A DNA stretch of 64,000 bases from JAIBJN01 sp963838795. Lineage in GTDB: Bacteria; Actinomycetota; Thermoleophilia; Gaiellales; Gaiellaceae. The translations under genes were made by a program, and so were the position numbers. The stretch covers positions 92,929 through 156,928 of the forward strand of contig CAWISL010000008.1 in NCBI GenBank assembly GCA_963838795.1. Reading direction: 5' to 3'. This document shows positions 50,282 through 58,377 of the stretch, one piece after another; positions within the stretch are counted from its first letter, which is position 1; each line of letters begins with the position of its first letter. The notes under the pieces are model-generated. The model saw only the letters and a list, made by a program, of their open reading frames with translations. It made no database searches and was not told the DNA's origin.

Positions 50282-50431
50282 TCAGTATCTCCGCCGTCTG
50301 TCGCTTGTTTTGTAGATCTGGCGTCCGCAATGTGGGCACGCCGTAGGCGGCGGAAAGAAGCCGAGCCGCTTCCGGCAGTGCGGGCACTTCATCTTCCGCG
50401 TGAGGATTTGCCGGAGCGCCCGCGCAGCCAT
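50282..50431 (-). CDS. 49-residue zinc-ribbon protein
   Basis: The short frame from ATG 50431 encodes MAARALRQILTRKMKCPHCR, KRLGFFPPPTACPHCGRQIY and a basic tail. The Cys-Pro-His-Cys pairs form a typical zinc ribbon. It lies in the debris beyond the truncated radical-SAM gene. It may be an element-derived nucleic-acid-binding protein. It is too short for most gene finders. Confidence 0.5.
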   Translation of the reverse strand: MAARALRQILTRKMKCPHCRKRLGFFPPPTACPHCGRQIYKTSDRRRRY

Positions 50432-50461
50432 CAAGTCACCGCGGCTGAGGTTGTTGAATGT

Positions 50462-50725
50462 TCACGGTTCGAGGCGGGCTTGCGCACCAACGGAGCTGCG
50501 AACGCCGTACGCGACCACTGCTTCGAGATCGTACCGGCGACGGCGTCCGGGAAAGTAGCGAGCGCAGAAGGCACGCCAGTCGAGCTCGACAGGAGGCTCC
50601 CCATTCGCCGACGTCAGATCGGGCGCGAGTCCGAGATAGCGTCGCCGGCGGCGTCACCCTCCGGCGATGGCCGCCGCGAGCGGATCGTTCCCGCGGCCGT
50701 CGTCCAACCCGCGAACTGCGCTCAC
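50462..50725 (-). pseudogene. Hypothetical reading frame interrupted by TGA
   Basis: GTG 50725 opens a frame (SAVRGLDDGRGNDPLAAAIA) that meets TGA at 50654-50656 and continues in the same frame with RRRRYLGLAPDLTSANGEPP, VELDWRAFCARYFPGRRRRY, DLEAVVAYGVRSSVG to a stop at 50462. The second part has convincing protein composition. A CGA to TGA change would explain it. No family is recognised. Confidence 0.35.
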
Positions 50726-50774
50726 GGAGAGGTCTAGAATCCGTGGGCCATGCCAGGGCGAAGGTGAGGCAGAG

Positions 50775-51977
50775 GTGGCAAAGGTTCTCTGTGTCCTGTA
50801 CGAGGATCCTGTTGACGGGTATCCGAGGTCGTACGCTCGAGACGCGATTCCCAGGATCGAGCGCTACTACGACGGTCAGACCACGCCGACCCCCGAGCGG
50901 ATCGACTTCGAGCCGGGTGAGCTTCTGGGCAGCGTTTCCGGGGAGCTCGGGCTGCGGCGGTTCCTCGAGGAGCGCGGCCACGCGTTTGTTGTCACGTCGG
51001 ACAAGGACGGGCCGGACTCGGTCTTCGAGCGAGAGCTCCCGGACGCTGAGATCGTCATCTCCCAGCCGTTCTGGCCTGCCTACCTGACGGCTGAGAGGAT
51101 CGCGAAGGCGCCGGGGCTGAAGCTGGCTGTCACGGCGGGGATCGGCTCGGACCACGTTGATCTGGAAGCGGCGATCGAGCGTGGGATCACCGTCGCCGAG
51201 ATCACCTATTCCAACAGCATCAGCGTGTCCGAGCATGTGGTGATGATGATCCTGGCGCTGGTGCGCAACTACATCCCGTCTTATCAGTGGGTCGTCAAGG
51301 GCGGATGGAACATCGCCGACTGCGTCGCCAGGTCATACGACCTCGAAGGAATGCAAGTCGGGACAGTCGCTGCCGGCCGGATCGGTTCCGCTGTACTCAG
51401 GCGGCTGAAGCCGTTTGAGGTGGGACTGCACTACACCGATCGACACCGACTCCCGGAGGAGGTCGAGCGCGAGCTCGGCGTGACCTACCACCCGGACGCC
51501 GAGTCGATGGTGCGTGTCTGCGACGTGGTCACGATCAACGCGCCCCTCCATCCTGAGACCGAGCACCTATTCGACGACGCCCTCATCGCCAAGATGAAGC
51601 GCGGCGCGTACATCGTCAACACCGCCCGGGGCAAGATCTGCGACCGCGATGCGATCGCGCGGGCGCTGGAAAGCGGCCAGCTCGCCGGGTATGCCGGAGA
51701 CGTCTGGTTCCCGCAGCCGGCTCCCAGGGATCATCCCTGGCGGTCGATGCCCCACCACGGGATGACGCCACACGTGTCGGGGTCGTCTCTGTCCGCGCAA
51801 GCCCGCTATGCGGCCGGAGTGCGCGAGATCCTGGAGTGCTGGTTTGATGGTCGTCCGATACGCGAGGAATACCTGATCGTCGATCGCGGCACGCTAGCGG
51901 GCGCCGGCGCTCATTCGTACAGCGCCGGCGACGCCACCGGCGGCTCCGACGAAGCAGCACGCTTCAAGGATCGCTAG
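50775..51977 (+). CDS. fdh: NAD-dependent formate dehydrogenase
   Basis: The 400-residue protein is a D-2-hydroxyacid dehydrogenase-fold formate dehydrogenase. Family hallmarks are SQPFWPAYLTAERIAKAPGL (with the formate-binding region), AVTAGIGSDHVDLEAAIERG, SNSISVSEHVVMMILALVRN, the NAD loop GTVAAGRIG, LHYTDRHRLPEEVE with an Asp favouring NAD, NTARGKI (catalytic Arg) and TPHVSGSSLSAQARYAAG (catalytic His). It oxidises formate to CO2. GTG 50775 gives the normal N-terminus. No other C1 genes are adjacent. Confidence 0.9.
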   Translation: MAKVLCVLYEDPVDGYPRSYARDAIPRIERYYDGQTTPTPERIDFEPGELLGSVSGELGLRRFLEERGHAFVVTSDKDGPDSVFERELPDAEIVISQPFWPAYLTAERIAKAPGLKLAVTAGIGSDHVDLEAAIERGITVAEITYSNSISVSEHVVMMILALVRNYIPSYQWVVKGGWNIADCVARSYDLEGMQVGTVAAGRIGSAVLRRLKPFEVGLHYTDRHRLPEEVERELGVTYHPDAESMVRVCDVVTINAPLHPETEHLFDDALIAKMKRGAYIVNTARGKICDRDAIARALESGQLAGYAGDVWFPQPAPRDHPWRSMPHHGMTPHVSGSSLSAQARYAAGVREILECWFDGRPIREEYLIVDRGTLAGAGAHSYSAGDATGGSDEAARFKDR

Positions 51978-52089
51978 CCCGCCGAGCGGCAGCGCGCCCA
52001 CTCTCCCACTCGGTTGAGCGCAGCGGCACCCGCGCACGGAACGCGCGTAGCGCACTATCGAACGGACCAGTTCATGGCAACGGATCAGT

Positions 52090-52431
52090 TCATGGCTGAT
52101 ACAGCTCGTCCGTTTTCGCCGCCATGATGAAATCGTTGCGATGCAGGCCCTTGATTTTGTGCGTCCACCATGTGACCGTCGTCCTGCCCCATTCGGTCAG
52201 CAGCGCAGGGTGATGACCCTCTTCCTCTGCAAGCTCGCCTACCTTCTTCGTGAATTCCAACGCCTGCGCAAAATCGTCGACTGAAAAGACGCGTCTCAGG
52301 CGTTTGATTCCATCGAGCTCCACGATGTCCCAGTCAGAGACTTGGCGATGAAATTCGGCGATCTCGGCATCCGTCACGGTCGGTGCGTCCTTGCGGCACG
52401 CGACGCATTTCATCTGCGTCAGTGTCTCCAT
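52090..52431 (-). CDS. phhB: Pterin-4a-carbinolamine dehydratase
   Basis: The 113-residue protein has the PCD signature EEEGHHPALLTEWGRTTVTW followed by WTHKIKGLHRNDF, with the catalytic His residues. It dehydrates 4a-hydroxytetrahydropterin in the recycling of the cofactor used by aromatic amino-acid hydroxylases. A short Cys pair near the N-terminus (CVACRKDAP) is unusual but seen in some bacterial members. ATG 52431 has GGGGAG and GGGAG upstream. No hydroxylase gene is nearby. Confidence 0.88.
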   Translation of the reverse strand: METLTQMKCVACRKDAPTVTDAEIAEFHRQVSDWDIVELDGIKRLRRVFSVDDFAQALEFTKKVGELAEEEGHHPALLTEWGRTTVTWWTHKIKGLHRNDFIMAAKTDELYQP

Positions 52432-52593
52432 CTCCCTGTCTCCCCTTGCATCGGCTCCTCGTAAGCGGCTTCTCGCAGGGTGCAGAGTACCGCTCGCGGT
52501 AACGATCCCTGCCGGCTTTTCGAAGTACCGGTAGTCTGGGTCGCGGCGCAAGCTTCTAAGACCGGCCGAGATGAGCCGAGAGGCCTGGCCTCG

Positions 52594-52636
52594 ACTTCGA
52601 ATCTGCGTGCGGAGGTTCGACTCCTCCCGGGGCCAT
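52594..52636 (+). repeat. 3' half of a tRNA-Arg(TCG) (attachment-site scar)
   Basis: From the anticodon loop (CTTCGAA, anticodon TCG) the sequence continues through ATCTGCGTG, the T-arm GGAGG-TTCGACT-CCTCC and acceptor CGGGGCC-A. The sequence 5' of the anticodon loop does not pair, so this is not a functional tRNA. Such 3' halves are left when an element integrates at the anticodon-to-3'-end core. Confidence 0.65.
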
Positions 52637-52699
52637 AGACAAGAAGCACTCCGCACCTGCCGGACGGAGCCTCCAATGCGGTCTCGGCTGGGAATCGGC

Positions 52700-52782
52700 C
52701 GGCCGCGGAAGATCCGGCGCACTACCCGACCGGCTACTTCGACGCGCGCGAGCAGATCTGCGAGTGGTTCGCCGGTCGCTGA
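52700..52782 (+). pseudogene. C-terminal fragment of a truncated gene
   Basis: Just right of the tRNA-Arg scar the frame reads AAEDPAHYPTGYFDAREQIC, EWFAGR and stops at 52782. The composition is strongly protein-like, but no start or earlier part exists. The gene seems cut at its 5' side by the event that left the tRNA scar. No family is assigned. Confidence 0.35.
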
Positions 52783-52855
52783 ATCGTCTTCATCTGACGG
52801 ACCGAACGGGTCTCTGCCGGCCGCCGCCTCGCGGTGCGGGCAATACAGTGGCCGC

Positions 52856-54394
52856 GTGGCGAACGAGAACGTTGAGGTCGCCCGCGGCTATCACGAGCGG
52901 ACGAAGCACTCCGAGGAGCGGCTGCGCGCGAGCCCGCACCACCTCGACTGGGAAAACCAGCCGGTCCCGTTCAAGCTCTACCGCGATCTCGAGACGATCC
53001 CGCTCCCTCGTCAGCTCGAGCCCGGAACCGTCTCGGCGCTCCGCGCCATCTCGGCGTTGGTCGGGCGAGAGACCGAGCCAACCGAGCAGGTGCCGGGTCT
53101 CCAGGCGCTCGCCCGCGTCCTCTACTACTCGGCCGGGATCACGAAGGTCAAGCGCTCCCCCGGCGGCGACGTCTACTTCCGGGCGGCAGCGAACACGGGC
53201 GCTCTCTACCACGTCGACCTCTATCTCGCCTGCCGTGACCTCCCGGATCTTCCGGCGGGCATCTACCACTTCGGCGCGCACGACTTCGCGCTTCGGCGCC
53301 TGCGTGTCGGTGACTACCGAGGCGCGTTCATCGAGGCTGCCGGCGTCGAGCCGTCGCTGGCTCAGGCGCCGGTCGTCGTCGCGAGCGCCTCGACGTACTG
53401 GCGCAACGCCTGGAAGTACCGAGACAGAGCCTACCGCCATGCCTTCTGGGACGGTGGAACGCTCCACGCGAACCTGCTTGCCGTGGCCGCCGCTCAGGGA
53501 CTCGCAGCCAAGGTCGTCGCAGGTTTCGCGGATCGGGACGTCGAGCACCTTCTCGGACTGGACCCGGCTCGGGAAGGGGCTCTTGCCCTCGTTCCGCTCG
53601 GGAGAACGGCCGAGCCGCCACCGCCTGCGCCGGACGCCCCGGTGCTGAACCTCGAGACCGAGCCGCTGTCTGCGAGAGAGATCGACTACCCGGCAATCCG
53701 CGAGATCCACAGCGCGTCGAGCCTCGAGCACGGGGAGGAGGTCGCACGCTGGCGCGGCGTGGCTCCTTCCGCGTCCGGAACCAGATCCCCTGAGCGAGCT
53801 CTTTCCCCTTCGTCCGCTCGCGGAGGCGGACTGGCCGGCCGAGCCGCTCGAGAGCGTCATTCTCCGCCGCGGCTCGACGCGTCGTTTCGACGTCTCGCGC
53901 TCGCTCACCTTCGAGGAGCTTTCCACTGCGCTCGCCGTCGCGACCGCCTCGATTCCAGCGGACTTCACGGAAGACCCGGAGTCGAGCCTGCTCGACCTCT
54001 ACGTGATCGCACACGCGGTGGAGGGTCTGCCGCCCGGTGCCTACTACCTCCGGCGCGCGGAGCGGGCGCTCGAGCTCCTCAAGGAAGGCGAGTTTCGGGC
54101 GATCGCGGGCCGACTCGGCCTCTTCCAAGAGCTTCCGGCCGCTGCCGGGGCGAACGTCTACTGCCTCGCGGATCTCGAGCCGATCCTCGCCCGGTTCGGC
54201 AATCGCGGCTATCGGGCCGCTCAGCTCGAGGGAGGAATCGTCGGCGGCCGCCTCTACCTCGCCGCCTACGCACTTCGTTTCGGCGCCACCGGACTCACCT
54301 TCCTCGACGACGAGGTTACGGAGTTCTTCTCCCCTCACGCAGAAGGGAAGAGCGTGATGTTCCTGACGGCGCTCGGCCGCACCGTTCGACGGAG
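52856..54394 (+). pseudogene. SagB-type double nitroreductase with frameshift
   Basis: GTG 52856 opens a SagB/ThcOx-like flavin protein. Its first nitroreductase module has VSALRAISALVGRETEPTEQ, VLYYSAGITKVKRSPGGDVY and GALYHVDLYLACRDLPDLPA. Near 53755 coding passes to another frame (LLPRPEPDPLSELFPLRPLA, ESVILRRGSTRRFDVSRSLT, GLPPGAYYLRRAERALELLK, GLTFLDDEVTEFFSPHAEGK). SagB enzymes oxidise azolines to azoles, but no RiPP genes are adjacent. TACAGT upstream may be the -10 of a leaderless mRNA. No stop is found at the expected end, so a second shift is likely near 54390. Confidence 0.65.
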
Positions 54395-54414
54395 CCCCGC
54401 TCCGCGGAGCGGGG
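54395..54414. terminator. Bidirectional terminator between convergent genes
   Basis: CCCCGCTCCGCGGAGCGGGG is a perfect 20-bp palindrome between the plus-strand SagB gene and the minus-strand PPOX relic. It can fold the same way in both transcripts. Confidence 0.6.
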
Positions 54415-54417
54415 CCA

Positions 54418-54735
54418 TCAGGTCGCGTGACGCGAGGCCGAGGCGTCCAGCTGGCGGACATCGATTGCAAGGACCGGGTAGCCGGGCGGCTGACGGCGGT
54501 ACTGCTCGTACTTGTCGGCGAGCAGCCGCATCGTCCTGTCGGCCTCCTCGCCGCGTCGAGCACCCGCGCCCGACCGCGAAGCTTGATCCACCAAAGTCGT
54601 TGAGCGACGGTGCTCGTCGGGCGCTCGCTGGCGGTCTCACGGTCCTACCGGAGCGAGCGCTTCCGCTTGAGCGTCGACGCCTCGTGGGTCTCGCTTTTTC
54701 GCGCACGGCGACAGTCGGGGCGAGGTGCGGTCGTC
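54418..54735 (-). pseudogene. Decayed PPOX-class oxidoreductase
   Basis: The minus strand contains LWWIKLRGRARVLDAARR, then in another frame EEADRTMRLLADKYEQYRRQ, PPGYPVLAIDVRQ, and in a third WTPRPHAT with stop at 54418. Together these match the C-terminal part of TIGR-type PPOX F420-dependent proteins. The N-terminal part further right is unreadable, with stops. At least two frame changes plus the lost 5' end point to true decay here. Confidence 0.5.
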
Positions 54736-55094
54736 CGATGGTTGACAGTTTTGAAAGTATGGAATTCTGGCTTTCGCCCGGCTCCTCAGGGCGATCGCGT
54801 GCACGTCGGGCTCATCTCTGCCGACTACGAGGATGCCCGCGACCCCGATGGCGTCCGTGCCGTAGCCGAGGCGGCCGAGGGATGTCGAGCTTCGGCGGCT
54901 CCAGTCTGGACTGCTACACGAGGAGGCTTGCGGACTCGACCAGAAGGCGGTCAACACTGGAGCCACGCGAAGCGCCGTCCGATGCCGGGAGGTCGACTCC
55001 GAGGAACGCGAAAGGCTCGAGCAGGCGGTCGGAGCGTGAGAGGATCGAGAAGGCGTTCCTTGCCTGATCAATACGTCGCAGCGTGCGCACGGCC
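54736..55094. other. Gene-poor stretch
   Basis: About 360 bases between two gene relics show no supportable gene. Short protein-like runs on the minus strand (near 54915-55060, AFSILSRSDRLLEPFAFLGV) have no start and no family likeness. Confidence 0.4.
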
Positions 55095-55360
55095 TCCGAC
55101 CGCGGCCAGTTGACAATGGCGTGCGGCACGGGCAAAACGCTCGTCGGCCTCCTCGTCGCCGAGGCGAGAACGCACGCGCACGCTTGTCCTCGTCCCCTCG
55201 CTCTCGCTACTTGCCCAGACGCTGGCGAGTGGACCGCGAACGCCAAGCGCGCCTTCGCTACCTCGCGGTCTGCTCGGATGAGACGGCGGTGAGCGAGCAC
55301 GCAGTCGTGTCGAGGCCGTGTGAGCTCCCCGTGCACGGCCCGGATGACGCTGCACCCTAG
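55095..55360 (+). pseudogene. Fragment of a superfamily-2 helicase
   Basis: The first frame reads SDRGQLTMACGTGKTLVGLL, a helicase motif I. The next gives RTLVLVPSLSLLAQTL, motif Ia. A third gives LAVCSDETAVSEHAVVSRP before a stop at 55358. These are consecutive parts of ResIII-type helicases of actinobacterial plasmids and islands, broken by at least two frame changes. Nothing of motifs II-VI remains. It is a mobile-element relic. Confidence 0.55.
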
Positions 55361-55369
55361 AGTCATGGA

Positions 55370-55852
55370 ATGAAGCGCCACCCCGCCCTGATCCCGCTCT
55401 CACGCGACCATCACAATGGACTCGTGCACGCATTGCGGCTGCGCCGTGCTGCCGCGGACGGAGATGCTTCTGCTCGGCTTGCGGCGGCCAGGGAATTCGT
55501 GGAGTTCTTCAGGAACGAAGAGCGTGTCCACCTTCGGGATGAGGAAGAAGAGCTCTTCCCGCTTCTCCTCAGGCACGTCCCGTCGCAGCCTGCTCCCCTC
55601 CGCGAGGCACGCGTCCAACACGTGCAGCTCGAGGGGTTCGCTCGCAAACTCGACATCGCCGTGGCGGCCGGCATCGTCGATCGAGAGACGTTGGATGCGG
55701 CGGGAGAGCTGCTTGACGCACACATCCGGCTTGAGGAGCGACAGCTCTTTCCGCTGATCGAGCAACTCGTGCCAGACGACGAGCTCCGGAGGCTGGGGCT
55801 CGCCGACAGGGACGCGGCCTGCGCCGTTCGGCGCCCGCCCCTCACGAGCTAG
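55370..55852 (+). CDS. Hemerythrin-like HHE-domain protein
   Basis: The 160-residue four-helix protein carries the HHE iron ligands: PLSRDHHNGLVHALRL, VEFFRNEERVHLRDEEEELF, EARVQHVQLEGFA and HIRLEERQLFPLIEQ. Such domains bind a di-iron centre and sense or carry oxygen, nitric oxide or iron. ATG 55370 starts MKRHPALIPLSRDHH. It stands alone next to debris. Confidence 0.85.
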   Translation: MKRHPALIPLSRDHHNGLVHALRLRRAAADGDASARLAAAREFVEFFRNEERVHLRDEEEELFPLLLRHVPSQPAPLREARVQHVQLEGFARKLDIAVAAGIVDRETLDAAGELLDAHIRLEERQLFPLIEQLVPDDELRRLGLADRDAACAVRRPPLTS

Positions 55853-56149
55853 TCGTAGCCGAGTTGTGGCGCAAACCGATGTCCCACACCCTGCGAGTGG
55901 GGGGCGGCGCGCACTCAGGCGTTCGGGCGCGGCGAGAGCAGAACGCCATGACAAGGCGTGGGCGATCTCCGGCCGACTTCTCCGGAGCGGATGATCGGCA
56001 GGCGGTGGCGGAAGTGGTCGTCACGCCAACCCTCGCTGCCCGCAAGCTGGGCGCCGACTTCCCGATCTTCGAGCAGAGGATGCATGAGAAGGCCCTCTCG
56101 AGCGCCGTGCGGGCGGGGCTCGCGATTCGGGACTTTGCGGGGCCGGGGG
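55853..56149. other. Stretch without a supported gene
   Basis: Nearly 300 bases between the hemerythrin and PPOX genes. A plus-strand run (VVVTPTLAARKLGADFPIFE) looks protein-like but joins no recognisable gene. A relic is possible. Confidence 0.35.
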
Positions 56150-56860
56150 TCAGGCGATGATCTCGGCCTCGACACCTGGATGCGTCGCCAGCCAGTCATC
56201 GAGGCAGGTTCGAATCTGGAGCTCGGCCTGCGGCTCGGTGGGAGCGCCAGGGAGGAGCACCTGTATCGTGTCGCGACTGGCCTCGGTGCTAATGCAACCC
56301 CAAGCTCGGAAGAAGTCGCGGAGGTCGGCGGTGAGGGCCGGGTCGCTGAGTCGGATCCAGGCCTGGGTGGGCAGGCTCGACTCGCGCTCCGGCGCGCGCA
56401 TCGCGTAGATGCGCGTGAGCTGAACCTCGATCGTGACGACGCGGCGCGGCCGGCCGCTCTGTCCCGGCCGCGCAGGGCGCAGGCTGCTTGGGACCTCGCG
56501 CGCGCGGCCGTAGAGGATCGCGACCGCGCCGTCAGCCCGCCAAGTGGTGAAGGCGACGCGGGGGTTGGTGGCGAGGTCCGGCCGACGGACGGTGTCCTCG
56601 TAGATGCGGAGTCGGAGCAGCGTCCCGGCGAGCTCGGCGTGGACTGGGGCGATATGCGGCTGGCCAGCCGGCCCCACCGTCGCCATCGCGACCAGCCGGA
56701 CGCTCCGCCAGAACTCGACGAACTCGGCCGCGGACATCTGGCGGGCGGGGTAGGCGACCGAGTCGGCGACCGCTGGAGTCGCGGTGCGCGTGCTCCGGTC
56801 GAGCAGCGCCTGGAGGGCGAGGAGTTCTGCAGGCGTCGGGTCCGAAGGTGTGACAGGCAT
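56150..56860 (-). CDS. Pyridoxamine-5'-phosphate-oxidase-family protein
   Basis: The 236-residue protein has an N-terminal helical part and a split-barrel flavin fold (FVEFWRSVRLVAMATVGPAG, QPHIAPVHAELAGTLLRLRI, RPDLATNPRVAFTTWRADGA). It is longer than the PPOX protein at 35800, with a C-terminal DUF-like part (FFRAWGCISTEASRDTIQVL). A GGAGG lies three bases before the ATG. Cofactor and substrate are unknown. Confidence 0.72.
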   Translation of the reverse strand: MPVTPSDPTPAELLALQALLDRSTRTATPAVADSVAYPARQMSAAEFVEFWRSVRLVAMATVGPAGQPHIAPVHAELAGTLLRLRIYEDTVRRPDLATNPRVAFTTWRADGAVAILYGRAREVPSSLRPARPGQSGRPRRVVTIEVQLTRIYAMRAPERESSLPTQAWIRLSDPALTADLRDFFRAWGCISTEASRDTIQVLLPGAPTEPQAELQIRTCLDDWLATHPGVEAEIIA

Positions 56861-57145
56861 GGACCTCCTCGGCGTGAGGCCGGTTCGCGCCCAGTTTAGG
56901 TCGCAGGTTCTCCGTCCCTCGGAAAGCCGCCCAGTGGGTCGTCAGGGCTTGATGTCGATCTGCGTGGGGAGATTGACGAGATCAGGGGTGGGTGAGGTCG
57001 CGTTCGATCGCCTTTGCGGAATCACCCCCCTCCAGGGTCGCGGACACTCTTCTGAATCTCGGGACGCCTCCGGGGCGGGCCCGGCTGAGGCCCGGATGTG
57101 CCCCCCAACGAGCTGTGTGTGAGCGCGCGGGGCTAGGCTCGCAGG
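56861..57145. other. Gene-free spacer
   Basis: About 285 bases between the divergent PPOX and VOC genes. No repeat or terminator stands out, and no promoter box is convincing on either side. Confidence 0.4.
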
Positions 57146-57529
57146 ATGGAGATCCTCTCGAGCCGCGTCCTCCTTCGTCCCCGGGACCTAGAGCGCTCGC
57201 TCCGCTTCTACGAGGACACGCTTGGCCTCGCCGTCTACCGCGAGTGGGGCGAGGGAAAAACCCGCGGCGTCGTCTTCTTTCTCGGCGGCGGCCTCCTCGA
57301 GGTCTCGAGCACCTCGCCCGAGCCGCCCTCCGACGCTGTTCGCCTCTTCCTTCAGGTGCGCGACCTCCCCGCCGTCCGGGAACGGCTGGCGGAGAGGGGC
57401 GTACCGATCGAGGAGGAGCCCGAGGTGAAGCCGTGGGGCCTCTTCGAGATGGTCGCGCGCGATCCCGACGGCCTCGCCCTGGTCTTCGTCGAGGTGCCGC
57501 CCGAGCACCCGCTCAGACGGCGGCGGTAG
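57146..57529 (+). CDS. VOC (glyoxalase-fold) protein
   Basis: The 127-residue protein has the VOC beta-alpha-beta repeats: SSRVLLRPRDLERSLRFYED, TLGLAVYREWGEGKTRGVVF and WGLFEMVARDPDGLALVFVE. The Glu in ALVFVE fits a metal ligand. It could be a glyoxalase, dioxygenase or resistance protein; the substrate is unknown. The ATG at 57146 begins the fold. Confidence 0.8.
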   Translation: MEILSSRVLLRPRDLERSLRFYEDTLGLAVYREWGEGKTRGVVFFLGGGLLEVSSTSPEPPSDAVRLFLQVRDLPAVRERLAERGVPIEEEPEVKPWGLFEMVARDPDGLALVFVEVPPEHPLRRRR

Positions 57530-57565
57530 CGCGGGCGATCTCGAGAGGGCCAAACTGGCCCTCGG

Positions 57566-57795
57566 TGGGCTCCGCTCAGCAGAACCACGGCTCGGTGAGC
57601 CGCGGCCTCGCCTCGACGGAGCCGCACAGGACGGGCTCCGGCCTCGCCGCCTTCGGCCTCGAGACCAAGAGCGAGGACGTGCGCGCCTTCCAGGCGCTGG
57701 TGCTCGAGCCGCTGCGCTCCCAGGGCGCGCCGCTCGTCATCGCCGACCACGTCACCAAGGACCGCCGCCGGCTGGAGCCTGTTCGGCCGACCCCT
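57566..57795 (+). pseudogene. Fragment of a RepA/DnaB-like AAA ATPase
   Basis: The frame reads GSAQQNHGSVSRGLASTEPH, SGLAAFGLETKSEDVRAFQA, LVLEPLRSQGAPLVIADHVT, KDRRR and then loses likeness. This resembles the Walker B/sensor part of RepA-like replication ATPases of actinobacterial elements, where V-V-x-D-H-V-x-K-D is typical. No start or Walker A is present. It is a relic of a mobile element. Confidence 0.45.
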
Positions 57796-57845
57796 GGCCC
57801 CCGTTGCGGTAGTACTTGCGCGCGATGGCAAGCGGCTGCGACGAG

Positions 57846-58320
57846 TCAGGCCGCACCGTCGGTTGCCTCGGCCGGGATGATCATTCCGAACCGGGCGCAC
57901 CCTTCGACGAGCCGGCGGATCGCGTCCTCGCTGACCGATGCCTCGAAGGCCCCGGGCTCCGTGGCATCGAACCCAAACTCCTCGAAGAAGCGCTCGAAGC
58001 CCATCGGTTCGTAGCCGGTGATCATGCGCACTTCCTCGTCGCCGTCGTTCCGGAAGCTGTGGACGACCCCGCGCGGCACCTCGGCGTACTCGCCGACACC
58101 GAGCGATGTCCATTCGCCGTTCGTCATCACACCCAACCGCCCTGCCGTGACGAAGAGAACTCCGCGCAGTCTTCGTGATAGTGCGGGGCGGCCCGGGGAC
58201 ACCTACGGGCGTCGCCACCTCCAGGGCGATGACTCGCCCGCCCACCGGAATAAGCGTGACCCGATGGCCGACCACCCAAAGCGACCTCAATGTCCCTTCC
58301 CGTTCCATCGTCGCGCCCAT
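57846..58320 (-). pseudogene. Cupin-domain protein with two apparent one-base losses
   Basis: From ATG 58320 the protein begins EREGTLRSLWVVGHRVTLIP, VGGRVIALEVATPVGVPGPP. The metal motif HYHEDCAEF lies in a second frame, and LFVTAGRLGVMTNGEWTSLG, VPRGVVHSFRNDGDEEVRMI in a third, ending at 57846. Restoring one base near 58185 and one near 58165 gives a normal cupin of about 158 residues. It is divergent from a TetR gene, which probably regulates it. GAAAGG precedes the ATG. Confidence 0.6.
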
Positions 58321-58341
58321 GATGCCTTTCCTTTCGTGAGA

Positions 58342-58370
58342 TTTAGTCTTACGAAGAGAATGTGTATCAT
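58342..58370 (+). promoter_or_regulatory. TetR promoter with small palindrome
   Basis: TTTAGT (58342) and TATCAT (58365-58370), 17 bp apart, form a plausible promoter whose start falls at the GTG at 58378, giving a leaderless mRNA. TCTTACGAAGA within the spacer has inverted TCTT/AAGA arms and may bind the TetR protein. The divergent cupin start is 22 bp to the left. Confidence 0.45.
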
Positions 58371-58377
58371 CAGCTCT

